Shown here one piece after another: positions 36,927-47,004 of a stretch of 64,000 nucleotides of DNA; position 1 is the first letter of the stretch, and every line of letters starts with the position of its first letter. The DNA lies in assembly GCA_020152595.1 (NCBI GenBank), contig JAIGNY010001673.1, positions 470,001 through 534,000 of the forward strand. Direction: 5' to 3'. The translations under genes were made by a program, and so were the position numbers. This stretch comes from Chiridota heheva. Taxonomy: Eukaryota; Echinodermata; Holothuroidea; Apodida; Chiridotidae. The notes beneath the pieces are model-generated. The model was not told where the DNA came from. It ran no database searches and was given only the letters and a program-made list of their open reading frames with translations.

Positions 36927-37548
36927 TTAATGAATAAATTAGATTATCTCCAATTGGTCATTTTGGACTCTCTGTAACCCCTTAACTCCGAGAGACTACC
37001 AAAATATTAAACTGTACATAACCTTCTTTATTTGATGGCTTTATATTTTCTCCTGTACGTTTGTCTTGTGGTTAAGATCAAATGTAATGTAAATGTTTGA
37101 AATAAGTGAAATAATTCTGAGTCATGAGTCTGATCATCACCAACAACATTCTAGTGCACAAACTTATATTTAGGATATAACATAGTGATCTCAGGTTTAA
37201 GGAAATTGTCACACAGTCATAAGTTTCTCCCCCCCCCCCCAAATTAATTTACCCCAGAAAGCAATATCTCCCCAAAATAAATTTCCCCCTGAATTTGATA
37301 TTTCCCCCGGATTGAATTTCTTCTCAGAAGTGGGATTAATTTATCCCCAGAAATTGGCAACCCCTCAGTTTCTATAGAAATAACAAAAAAGACAAATTTC
37401 GCCCCATAATTCCTATGGTCTGCTGTGGAGATCATAATTCCTATGGTCTGTTGTGGAGATCATATAACTTTGTTTGTAAATTGTAGGCCTAAAGCCTCTG
37501 CATGAGTCAGTGTACACCCCATTTACCTTTATTCACACACTTTTCACT
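36927..37548. other. Spacer with a short tandem duplication
   Basis: CATAATTCCTATGGTCTG...TGGAGAT is repeated twice in tandem (37405-37463, about 32-bp period). A run of CCCCxGAA-type words at 37228-37370 is loosely repetitive. No gene. Confidence 0.5.
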
Positions 37549-37806
37549 TATAACAGTTTCTATTTTCAAAATGTATTTTTATTGTCAAAATGGACTAGAA
37601 TAAAACATTCACATTATTATTATGCTCCTCTTTTGGTGCTTATAATAGACTCTGTACCAGAATAGCTAACAACATTTTTGTCTGCTATTCTGGTACAGAA
37701 TACCAAAAAAAGGAGCATAATGGTAAATGTGAAAGCTTTATTCTAGTTTATTTTGACAATAGAAATCCATTTTGAAAATAGAAGCTGTTTTATGACCCTT
37801 TTATAT
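37549..37806. mobile_element. Fold-back element, about 120-bp arms, short loop
   Basis: The left arm (TTTCTATTTTCAAAATG ... ATTATGCTCCTCTTTTGG ... TCTGTACCAGAATAGC) is followed about 20 bp later by its inverse (GCTATTCTGGTACAGA ... AGGAGCATAATGG ... CATTTTGAAAATAGAAG). Identity is about 85-90%. The pair could form a hairpin of about 120 bp, and a transcript through it would be double-stranded. No coding potential. Confidence 0.85.
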
Positions 37807-38227
37807 ACATCCCATTGCTACCCTTATTTGCAAAATTATAAACCCCCCTGCTACTTGCATTATAAGCATATAGATTAAAATCCTTTATTTGTCTGACTTG
37901 GTGTGGAGCGCATGTTGTGTCCTTATGTACCTCTTATAAAGCATCTCATTTGAATCTTTTGAGAACCAAATGTTCTCCTCAATTTCACACCCCTGCCTTA
38001 TTTTGATATTCAAGACCCTGGAACGTAATGTTACTTAGCAGGATACCAAGTTAATATCAAAGCGCAAATAAGTTGAAAGCCAACTCTGAAAAACGATGAT
38101 CACTTTTTAGAACATGGTTGCGCTTATTAAAAAAAAAAAAGGGTAACATTAGGCCATTTTTAGGCCTATCCCATGCTGTCCTACTGTGAGTTAATCAGTC
38201 GACAGCTAAGCCTCAAGGGCAACAGTG
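37807..38227. other. Spacer
   Basis: No recognised feature. Confidence 0.35.
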
Positions 38228-38696
38228 ATTGGTTAAGATTTAATAGGTTTATAAATACTCGCATCAGACATAGAATTTTCAAGTTATGATTTTGACTCTC
38301 TCTTGGTAAAAGAAGGGGAAAAATCTGTGATGCAGCTGGTTTGAAAGGGAGATTAGGGATGTAAGATCTTTTGCTGGATTTGTGGTTCTTTTTGATTTGT
38401 TGAAAACCATCCACAAAAGCTGTTTTGTTGATGTGAGGTTTCTTCAAATTTATTTGCGGATATGCACAAGGTCGAAATCATTATCCGAGTGGACTCATCT
38501 GTAAAATTAGCAGATTTTGACAAGAATTGAATTTTTGAGATTTCTATTCTAGAAAAACAAAATAGAACTTTGCTTACATGTACCTCATTTGTTCTCGACT
38601 ATTGAAAAAAAACAAGCTATGGGTTTCATCATCGAGATTAAATAGGTTATTCCGACAAATTAAACATTTAGGCTAATCCATCTGTGAAGACAGGTA
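38228..38696 (+). promoter_or_regulatory. Possible core promoter and non-coding first exon with strong donor
   Basis: A CCAAT-type box (GTGATTGGTTAAG, 38226) and a TATA-like TTTATAAATACT (38248-38259) are spaced as in a Pol II core promoter. About 435 bp downstream is GAAGACAG|GTAAGT (donor GT at 38694), a consensus splice donor. The stretch between has only short upstream ORFs (for example MHKVEIIIRVD from 38462). A transcript would start near 38280. All of this is inference from motifs. No downstream coding exon on the plus strand is confirmed. Confidence 0.25.
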
Positions 38697-39718
38697 AGTC
38701 CGTTTTAAAACTTCTTCATTTTTTTTGTGGTTTTTTTTGGGTGTTATTTTGATATTGTACATTAGTTTTGGACTCAATAAATACTTGCATGTTTGCTTTT
38801 AGATAATGAGGGAGATAAAGAGACATTTCCATTGCAATTGTGTTTTGCCACATGTGGCAATGAAATTTAAGCTTTCAATTAATGGGGATATTAAACAATG
38901 AGCCAATTAATTATGTGGCGGAGTAATTAATTAAAGGTTTAGTACCTGATGACTGTTTCGAGACAAATTAATAACAAGGACATCGGTTGGAGCTATTTTC
39001 TTTATTAGTTTTTGCAAATAATGGTAGATGTAGGATTGATAAGGAGTAGATAAGGGAGAACATACTGGATATGTTTCAGATACATAGGAAAAATGCTTTT
39101 ATATTTTGTCAAATAAGTGGAAAATTAGAATATCTTATCTAAAAATGTATGAAGTATTGTTGAATTATGAGTGTTGGCAGAAGGAGTAACACGTGTACAG
39201 GCCAGTGTTGTTAAAGATATCCTTTATGATTTGCCACTGGCTTTAACCAATGCGGGAAATTCTTTTAGTCAGATTTAAAACTCCTACATTTTGATGCACC
39301 GTCAAAGTTGGTTGCATGCCACCATTCATTAAGGGCCATCCAGATAGACCAACTTTCTTAATATGCAGGAGAAAATGATTTGATATTGCTGACAATTCAT
39401 ATCATGTACGGTACACATATTTGATAAGAATGATTAGTAGTATGTGGGTGGGGGATGTGGGGGCTTATGCAATGAATAGTGTGTGGGTGGGGGGATAGGG
39501 GAAGAATGCATATAGTTTGTTGTTACAAGTTACACCCTATAAAATAAAAAAAAAGGAAGCTAGCACACTTGTTTATCACCAATTATTTTGTGCAAACCTT
39601 TCTACCTTTTTCAAATAATTTTGACAACATTGTTTTCATGAAGATAAAAACTCTTAAAAATTGAAAAAAATGCTTTCTGAATTTTTTACCACCTTCACCC
39701 AATGTGAATTACCTTGAA
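38697..39718. other. Single-copy-looking AT-rich DNA
   Basis: AATTAATTA-rich palindromic words at 38905-38935. No gene or element recognised. It could be intron if the upstream donor is real. Confidence 0.35.
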
Positions 39719-40262
39719 CATGATTGAGGATGGGATGTAAACCCCTCTCCCCTCCTGTCCCCCATCATGATTGAGGACTGGATGTGAACCCCTCTCCCAT
39801 CCTGTCCCCCATCATGATTGAGGACTGGATGTGAACCCCTCTCCCTTCCTGTCCCCCATCATGATTGAGGACGGTATGTAAACCCCTCACCCCTCCTGTC
39901 CCCCATCATGATTGAGGAAGGGATGTGAACCCCTTTCCCATTCTGTCACCCATCATGATTGAGGACGGGATGTGAGCCCCTCTCCCCTCCTGACTTCCAT
40001 CATGATTGAGGACGGGATGTAAACCCCTCTTTACATCCCGTCCTTTCCCCTCCTGTCCTCCATCATGATTGAGGACGGGATGTGAACCCCTTTCCCATTC
40101 TGTCACCCATCATGATTGAGGACGGGATGTGAGCCCCTCTCCCCTCCTGACTTCCATCATGATTGAGGACGGGATGTAAACCCCTCTTTACATCCCGTCC
40201 TTTCCCCTCCTGTCCTCCATCTTGATTGAGGACGGGATGTGAACCCCTTTCTCCTCCTCTTC
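39719..40262 (+). repeat. 47-bp minisatellite with a higher-order duplication
   Basis: The unit begins CATGATTGAGGACGGGATGT and ends CCCCTCCTGTCCCCCAT. Unit starts follow at 47-bp steps from 39721. Two units carry an extra 15 bp (TTTACATCCCGTCCT), which is the inverse of AGGACGGGATGTAAA in the same unit. The block containing it is itself duplicated about 157 bp apart (39906-40106 versus 40063-40284). Non-coding. Confidence 0.92.
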
Positions 40263-40532
40263 CCCAACACGTATGTTTTGACATGCTTTTGTCTAGTATT
40301 CAGATAGGTTATCCACCTTCTATGTATTTCAAGTTTTCTACAATCCGTTTAATCCATTTTGTGACATCACATAATTTTGTGGGGGATCATCAGCCCAGAT
40401 TGTAACTTGGGCTACCTTAGCCATAAAAGTAAAATTGATTTATAAGAGGAAAGCATATTTACAAAATCATGTTCATTAATCAATTTGTTCCTCTCGATCG
40501 ATCTATCTTTAATTGTGAAGGGGACAAATTTA
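40263..40532. other. Spacer
   Basis: No recognised feature. Confidence 0.35.
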
Positions 40533-40895
40533 CCCCCATATCATGCCTCTCAGTGAGTTCGAAATCTATTTTGATAATTTTGCTCTTAAAACTTGAAGTT
40601 GAAGAGTAGTTACCCCGTCAAGGGCCTATGGGATATTCCCTTTTACTATAATAAAAGACCTGCTCTTCCCCTATTTTGCATATTTTGATGATAATGTAGA
40701 TTCTAGAGGTCTTAAAGCAAACAAGTCTAAAATTGAGCTAGTGACGGCATTATCTTGATAGCTATCATGCTGACAGTTCTGAACTGGTTTCTAAAGACAT
40801 ACAAAAGGAGGATGAAAAATCTGATGTGAATTTCCCCTTTGTGGACCTTTACATAAATTGGCATGAGCTAGAATATAATTGCACCAGTCCCTGAT
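40533..40895 (+). pseudogene. Possible decayed coding remnant, unrecognised
   Basis: Open pieces in shifting plus-strand frames look protein-like: RVVTPSRAYGIFPF through YFAYFDDNVDSRGLK to IELVTALS (stop), then, one frame over, SYHADSSELVSKDIQKEDE and VNFPFVDLYINWHELEY to TGA. If they belong together there is at least one frameshift and stop. No family is recognised. It could be a transposon protein relic or chance. Confidence 0.2.
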
Positions 40896-41363
40896 TAAAC
40901 GCAGATATGGATCAATATCCTGCCGGCCTTCTATTTTTCATCTTTATATATTTTTGTTTTGATCGTTACCATTTATAATTTCTGCTTTGTTTATTCCTCC
41001 CTCGTTATCATTATCTGTCACAACACAAGTGCTTCGTGAGATGCTAAATAAATTTCTCCATTTCAAAATCTAGTTAGCATATTTGATTCCATGATTAAAA
41101 CAATTTGAATTTTTGGTTTGTGACATGCGACAGATCTCATCCTTCCTGACCTTGAACACACACATCCATCAAAATATGAGATTTGTTTCGTGTATGTAAT
41201 TTGTATTTTTGATCATATTCATTTTTTATAATTAATGAGATCTGTTCCTATGAAATCAAATGCCAATTCTGTTTCCTGCCTGTCATTACTTCATACATAC
41301 TGATCTCTAATCCCTCGCTGATCATTACCAGGAAATGCGGATTCATGCCTAATATCTTCTTGT
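40896..41363. other. Spacer
   Basis: No recognised feature. Confidence 0.35.
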
Positions 41364-41904
41364 AGTTCGGGAGATTCCCCTCTCCAGGAGAAAAATTATT
41401 TTCCCTCGAAGAGGGAACAACCTATGTAAATTATGTAACTTCTGCATTTCCATTTACAAGTGCTTTTACCTACGATTTTAATAAGCTTATATGTGGTCAT
41501 TGTATGTGTGAAGTGATTAGGCTGCCTTGTTTGTATACCTGTTTGTGCAATGGACATTCTCTTTCTTGTTTGGTACTGGATGGTGTCTGCGTTACTTCGA
41601 TAATCCCCAGCGAAAACAGGCCAGAATTTGTAAGTTTGTCATGAAATATCTCTTTAAAAAAAAAGGAAAATGGATGGATGTCCATTTTTTGAACCGGATC
41701 ATTTGTAGATTAAGATAGATTTTGAAAATGCAAAAATAAAATTGACCTACTTGGTTATAAAATTTATAGAACCCATACAAGTTCTGTGCCATAGCGTTAT
41801 GCTGTTTTGTTAGAGGCATCATGGGTAATCTTCAAACTGGCATCTGAGATTTTCCCCACTTCAGGGGAAAATAATTTTCTCCATAAGAGGAGAATCTCCT
41901 GAAC
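41364..41904. mobile_element. 541-bp TIR element
   Basis: The left arm GTTCGGGAGATTCCCC...AAATTATTTTCCCTCGAAG and the right arm TTCAGGGGAAAATAATTTTC...GGAGAATCTCCTGAAC are about 50-bp imperfect inverted repeats. The interior is AT-rich with overlapping short open frames on both strands and no recognisable protein. Probably a MITE. Confidence 0.6.
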
Positions 41905-41989
41905 TGTCTGGAGAGGACAATTTAAGATTCATATCCATCCCAAACAATCCTCTTCTGTTGATATTTAAGACTGGATCGCAATATTTTGT

Positions 41990-42755
41990 TCGATTGATCA
42001 CATAATTAAGATTAGCATTTATAAGATTGGTCTAAGTAAGTACTATGAATATCATTCGATTGATCACATAATTAAGATTAGCATTTATAAGATTGGTCTA
42101 AGTAAGTATGACTATCATATGATTGATCACATAATTAAGATTAGCATTTATAAGATTGGTCTAAATAAGTATAAATATCATTCGATTGATCACATAATTA
42201 AGATTAGCATTTATAAGATTGGTCTAAGTAAGTATAAATATCATTTGATTAATCACATAATTAAGATTAGCATTTATAAGATTGGTCTAAGTAAGTATAA
42301 ATATCATTTGATTAATCACATAATTAAGATTAGCATTTATAAGATTGGTCTAAGTAAGTATGAATATCATTCGATTGATCACATAATTAAGATTAGCATT
42401 TATAAGATTGGTCTAAATAAGTATAAATATCATTCGATTGATCACATAATTAAGATTAGCATTTATAAGATTGGTCTAAGTAAGTATAAATATCATTTGA
42501 TTAATCACATAATTAAGATTAGCATTTATAAGATTGGTCTAAGTAAGTATGAATATCATTCGATTGATCACATAATTAAGATTAGCATTTATAAGATTGG
42601 TCTAAGTAAGTATGAATATCATTCGATTGATCACATAATTAAGATTAGCATTCCTAAGATTGGTCTAAGTACTGTAAGTACTATGAATATCATTCGATTG
42701 ATCACATAATTAAGATTAGCATTTATAAGATTGGTCTAAATAAGTATGAATTTCA
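41990..42755 (+). repeat. 63-bp satellite, about 12 units
   Basis: The unit carries CGATTGATCACATAATTAAG, ATTAGCATTTATAAGATTGG and TCTAAGTAAGTATGAATATC. The period is exactly 63 bp except for 66 bp in the first and near the end (extra TAC, ACTGTAAGT). 63 is 21 codons, so frame 42119-42709 reads a 21-residue repeat (DHIIKISIYKIGLSKYEYHS-like). GATCG-TTTTGTTCGATTGATCA flanks both sides (41973 and 42853), marking the seed from which the array grew. Confidence 0.93.
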
Positions 42756-43059
42756 CGATCAACCAGACAAAATTTCTGAAGTTTGGATGGAAAGGGATCA
42801 TTTTGAAGATTTTGAAAAAATTTCAACGATTTTTCTGTAGAAGAAATCACAAGATCGTAATTTTTTGTTCGATTGATCAAAGGAAAAAGTTTCAGGGACT
42901 AAAATTTGAATGGAAAGCCTGAGATCATTTTGAAAAATTTTCTTAACAATTGTGAACTTTTTCTCCAATTGGAACAAATTTGTCAGATTTTCTTCTGTTC
43001 AAGTTGGTAAATCATACATCTTAAGCCTCATATCCATAAGTGCAGGATGTAAGGGGGCA
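42756..43059. other. Right flank of the 63-bp satellite
   Basis: Contains the flanking seed copy at 42853-42880. Otherwise nothing recognised. Confidence 0.4.
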
Positions 43060-43230
43060 GCGGGGATAGAGGGGGGGACAAGGGAGAATTTTCCCCTCAC
43101 CCTATTTTTTAATTCAAAATTTGTTTCTTTTGTAGGGTGATTTTTTTGCATCTGAGCATGTTTTTGTGGTTTACCCCTCACCACTTTTGACTTTGCTCCC
43201 CCTTCCCCCCACTTTCAGTAGGCAAATCCT
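43060..43230 (+). repeat. Dispersed repeat (GGGCGGG/TTGTGGTTTACCCC family), copy
   Basis: TTTTTTTGCATCTGAGCATG, GTTTTTGTGGTTTACCCC and CCCACTTTCAGTAGGCAAA match the opposite strand of 17160-17300 and the copies at 47690 and 49488. C-rich ends, no ORF. Confidence 0.55.
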
Positions 43231-44398
43231 GCCCATGCTCATACCTGATAGTGAGGTTCAATTAGAAATTAACTTTTTTACACTTTTTGGTTAATGCATG
43301 CTCTAACAGCCAAGAAATGAAAAAAAAAAAAAAAAACAGAAGAGCATCCAGTAAATATTCTGGGCACTCCATGATAATTAGAGGATGAAACTCCAACATT
43401 TTCAAAATAACATATCGCATCGTCTCACATTTGAAAATAATATATCGCACTGTAATTGGCCCTCATAATGCTCTCATTGGACGATTAAATTTGTTAAAGA
43501 AGCATTAGTGATATAAGAAGGACCTCCACTCGAGACCTCGGGAGACTTGATTTGTATTATCTAAAAGAGCATCAAAGCCATTTGTATCTTCATGATTCTC
43601 GCATCTATTTGAAAGATCTGGACATTTTTCCAAAGTATCATGTCAAGTATCTTGTGACATTTTACGAGTGTGATACCCAATGTTTGACAACTTAGGAACG
43701 TGCAATCGAGACTAATAAGCCATTAAGGGGTAGCATACAACAAATTAGTGTGGTGTTGGTTTCTGTGGTAGCCCCTCAGGGGTGACATCATTTTTGAGGT
43801 GTATCACAAACTATTCCTTAAAGGGTTATGCAAAAAGGTTATTTGAAATTTGATTTTATCTTCCTAGCTATAAGTAACTTTAGGTTTATCATATTATTAA
43901 TACAAAAATTAAAAATCTAATAAATTTGAAGAAGAGCAATATTTGTAGATTATGAGTCTGTTTTTATTACTTTTTTTTTTTACACCCTTCCCCACAAAAA
44001 AAGGGGGTAAAAAGGGAAATTTAATGTATTAAGTGATATAGTTGGCAAAGTTGTCATCAAAATGTCCCCACCCAAAAAAAAAAAACATCTACTTGCCTGC
44101 TTATATTGTCTGTAACTCTAGCATTTAATATTGTTCTTTTTTTTTTTTTTAAGGGAGCACTAGATTGGTAAGTGAGGGCATATTTTTTAGGGCCCTTCCC
44201 CACCCACCCCCTTCCCCCCCCCAAAAAAAAATCAAATGCTTATATAGCACGCAACAATTTTCTGATTAATATGAATATTCAAGTGTAACCTTTGCCCCAT
44301 GTCATCTGTAGGATATGGAAGCATGAAGTTTATTGATCTGTTGTGGATAATATATCTGTAAAATTCGGAAAATCAAGCGCCCTTACTTTTCAGTCTAG
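43231..44398. other. Mostly unique DNA with homopolymer runs
   Basis: A plus-strand frame at about 43495-43692 (STRDLGRLDLYYLKE, then LKDLDIFPKYHVKYL, to TAG) is open for about 65 codons but has background third-position composition. Poly-T, poly-A and poly-C runs occur at 43970, 44076, 44138 and 44200-44230. Confidence 0.3.
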
Positions 44399-44614
44399 TG
44401 CTCTGTCAAGGAGGGCCATTACGTCATCTTTACGCCCATCACCAAAAACTTTGTCAAATTGATCCTGCCGGACGAGAATTTGAAGGGTATAGACATTTTG
44501 CTCCTCATGGCAGAAATTGACAACCAAACCTGCCTCTATCTTTTCACTATAAAATATGTACATCACACAAATTCACATTCATGCGTAATTCAAAATGAGA
44601 ATATTATGAAATAA
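44399..44614 (+). CDS. Candidate coding exon, unrecognised protein
   Basis: After the acceptor-like CCTTACTTTTCAGTCTAG the plus frame from 44399 stays open for 71 codons to TAA 44612-44614. It starts CSVKEGHYVIFTPITKNF, continues LILPDENLKGIDILLLMAE and then DNQTCLYLFTIKY. About 69% of the first 51 third codon positions are G or C, well above the local base composition, which is the best coding signal in the window. Possible donors are GTATAG at 44487 and GTACAT at 44558. The true right end is uncertain. The minus strand is also open for 57 codons here (MYIFYSEKIEAGLVV). No family recognised. Confidence 0.33.
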   Translation, partial: CSVKEGHYVIFTPITKNFVKLILPDENLKGIDILLLMAEIDNQTCLYLFTIKYVHHTNSHSCVIQNENIMK

Positions 44615-44777
44615 ACGAAATTGCTTGATAATTTGTAAAAATATGATACATATCATCATATTATTCCTTCAATTATTGTGCACTGTGCTACTTTAAAAAA
44701 AGCTTTGCGGAGATTTGCGCTCTCTGTGTTTTTGGAGATAGTATTTGTTAGGTAATTTAAGCTATTTTGCATCTCAG

Positions 44778-44881
44778 AGACATGTCAGAATGTCAATAAA
44801 TCTGATTCAGATGAACTGGATAAGGCGAGAAAAGGATGTGGAATCACCAAGAAGTTCCCGGTTCAAAAAGTTTATATTCAG
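44778..44881 (+). CDS. Candidate internal exon, unrecognised
   Basis: A 104-bp segment lies between a good acceptor (TATTTTGCATCTCAG, ending 44777) and a good donor (ATTCAG|GTATGA, GT at 44882). One frame is open throughout: TCQNVNKSDSDELDKARK then GCGITKKFPVQKVYIQ. It needs a preceding exon ending with one extra base. The 44399 candidate could supply that only through its GTATAG donor. Short, so chance is possible. Confidence 0.25.
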
Positions 44882-45054
44882 GTATGAAAATTTGTGCATA
44901 GTTTTATCAAAATACAATTGAAAAACGTTAACCCTTGCAAATCTACATTGTATTCAACTGTTAGTGATAAATCAAGCACCACAATGTGTGTGAGGGAGAG
45001 GGAAAAGGAGGGGGGGCGGTAGCTAACTGAAGTGTTATAATGTAAAATAGGGGC

Positions 45055-45312
45055 AAAGCCATGTGAAAACCAAGTTCTGAATGATCAATGGTAATGAATA
45101 CTTTTTAGATATGTATTTTGATTTATTTTTAAATCTTTGTATGTGTGTGTGTGTTGGGGGAGGGGGTACAAAGCCTTTTAGTCTAGTGTAGGCAGGAAAG
45201 CCATGTGACAACCAAGTTCCAACTGACCAATGTTGATTAATAGGCCTACATGTTAAAGATATGTATTTTGATATTTTTGGGAAGGGGTGGGGGAGGGGGC
45301 ACAAGTAGAAAC
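45055..45312 (+). repeat. Two-copy tandem duplication, about 135 bp
   Basis: GCCATGTGAAAACCAAGTTC...AGATATGTATTTTGATTTAT then a G-rich end (45055-45175) is followed by a similar copy (45199-45312: GCCATGTGACAACCAAGTTC...AGATATGTATTTTGATAT). About 80% identical. Confidence 0.7.
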
Positions 45313-45437
45313 CCAAATTTGAATTCTGATATTTGAAGTTGCTAAGTGCAAATCATTTTAAGAAGAACTTTAATGATTGTTATTTAGACAATAATGGTAT
45401 GAAAAATTCTGATAACCATGCATTCTTCCTTGCTTTT

Positions 45438-45457
45438 AGAAATATATATATGTATTA

Positions 45458-45548
<91 letters not shown>

Positions 45549-45555
45549 TATATAA
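45438..45555. repeat. (TA)n tract
   Basis: About 115 bp of TA dinucleotides with one TATG and two ATAC interruptions. Confidence 0.97.
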
Positions 45556-45561
45556 TGTGTC

Positions 45562-45898
45562 ACCTGAGCAGGTGCCTTTTTTGCATCATTTTCATAGTGC
45601 AGGTGTCTTTTTTCATCATTTCCATAGTGCAGGTCCCAAAAAATGTTGTTTTACTCTGTTAATTTTGTACTGTTGGTCCATTTTTTGTTGTTCAATACTC
45701 GATACTGCAGGTATCAAAATTGACTTCTTTCACACTGCGGGTGTCAAAATTTGTATAATTTCATACTGCAGGTACCAAAATATATATGTCACTGCTGCAG
45801 CTGCAGGAACGGTTTCACCCCTACCACTTTTAGTATGATTAGTGCCCCCTGGCTTATGCTTTCTAGTATGATTAGTGCCCCCTGGGCTTATGCTTTAC
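45562..45898 (+). repeat. Imperfect CATAGTGCAGGTGTC repeats and a 36-bp duplication
   Basis: TGCAGGTGCC, TGCAGGTGTC, TGCAGGTCCC, TGCAGGTATC, TGCGGGTGTC and TGCAGGTACC recur at irregular 30-45-bp spacing (45568-45778). Then TAGTATGATTAGTGCCCCCT...TTATGCTTT occurs twice in tandem (45831-45898). Non-coding. Confidence 0.7.
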
Positions 45899-46006
45899 CT
45901 TTATACAGATTATACCATTTTCTGATCAGGAAGTTGTTACTTATCCACGGGTTTGATAGAGTTAGTCTCCACTGCCAGCCGCTATGTTCCTTGAATTCAG
46001 AGTCAT
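45899..46006 (-). CDS. Candidate internal exon, unrecognised
   Basis: On the minus strand the acceptor ATGTAAATTGCAG (ending 46007) and the donor TATAAAG|GTAAAG (GT at 45898) bound 108 bp with one frame open throughout: DSEFKEHSGWQWRLTL then SNPWISNNFLIRKWYNLYK. The residues look protein-like and the donor is close to consensus. An upstream minus-strand frame (46229-46029, SSILSFVKDTSPKGKH...) lies 23 bp away but ends in a stop. No family recognised. Confidence 0.25.
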
Positions 46007-46268
46007 CTGCAATTTACATGCGCTACATTTAAGAATAATGTTTCCTAATAAAAGAGACTAAAAATGCTCTCAATGTGTCACTTCCAGATACTTCCCAACA
46101 CATTACAGCTTCCCCCATATATCTTTCAAACAAAGAGATAAAATCAGAGGGAATACTTTCTGCATGTTTCCCCTTTGGAGAAGTATCTTTGACAAATGAC
46201 AGAATGCTACTTTGAATCTCTGTGGGCATGTTCTCATTTGGGTATGAACTCGCAATCAGACCCGCGCA

Positions 46269-46358
46269 CTGCAGTCATGGGCGGGATTTGCTGCAGTCAT
46301 GGGCGGGATTTGCTGCAGTCATGGGTGGGATTTGCTGCAGTCATGGGCGGGATTTGCA
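46269..46358 (+). repeat. 22-bp minisatellite, four units
   Basis: GCAGTCATGGGCGGGATTTG units at 22-bp spacing, one with GGTGGG in place of GGCGGG. Confidence 0.9.
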
Positions 46359-47004
46359 TACTGAAATTGGGGGGAGGGGGAGGGGAAGCATATTGGAAAG
46401 TCACGATCCTCGCACGAGAGTAGTTTCATTATGAGCTGTTAACTGTGTTGGGTCAAGCTCTGATCCCTCAATTTATCAGCTGCTCATTTTAAGAGCAATT
46501 CTAACGGCGCTTTCAGATTCTAAAAGAATAAAGTGTTCTCTTTCTTTCTGTTGAAGTTTGAAAGTTCAAGGAACAGAGGAACCGCCCCGCTCTTCTAAGA
46601 AGAAAATAATTTTTTTCTGTTCTCAATGGTAATTTCATTATAAACACTAAAATTTACCCTACCGACCAACTTCAAATAGCCATAATTTCTCTTCCCGTCA
46701 TCCTATCACGACGGGGTAAAGAGATTATGAATATTCAACATATCTTTGCCATCAATACAATTTTGTTTGCCATTGGTCCTCCGGAACCACCCGCTGATTT
46801 TGGTTTGAGAGAAAAACATTGAAATCTCGCATCGAACAGCTTCCTTTAATTTTCTTAGTTTATACATGACGTCACCCACATTACAGCGCACATCATGTCC
46901 ATTACAGATTGCGAATGTTAAGAATTTTAGCTGATGTAACAAAAAAACTACATTTTTGTGCGTTTTTAAACCTTTTAATTGGGTGTTTTGACGATTAACA
47001 ACAT
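46359..47004. other. Mostly unique DNA
   Basis: A minus-strand frame 46706-47020 is open for 104 codons (MLDIQHVVNRQN..., CNVGDVMYKLRKLKE, SGWFRRTNGKQN). It has near-background third positions and its start lies in the 19-bp satellite. I leave it uncalled but it is the longest non-repetitive frame here. Confidence 0.3.

Noticed and set aside
39719..40262. CRISPR-like regular spacing
   Set aside because: There are no unique spacers. The whole 47-bp unit is repeated, and the window is eukaryotic. The 63-bp, 20-bp and 19-bp arrays fail for the same reason.
42119..42709. 196-codon repeat protein
   Set aside because: It starts inside a 63-bp satellite unit, with no promoter, no unique domain and no splice context. 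Listed as a satellite.
43495..43692. 65-codon plus frame without ATG
   Set aside because: Composition is indistinguishable from background and no clear splice borders were found.
46029..46229. 66-codon minus-strand frame near the 45.9-kb exon candidate
   Set aside because: It ends in a stop 23 bp before the candidate acceptor, with no convincing donor. Could be revisited with RNA data.
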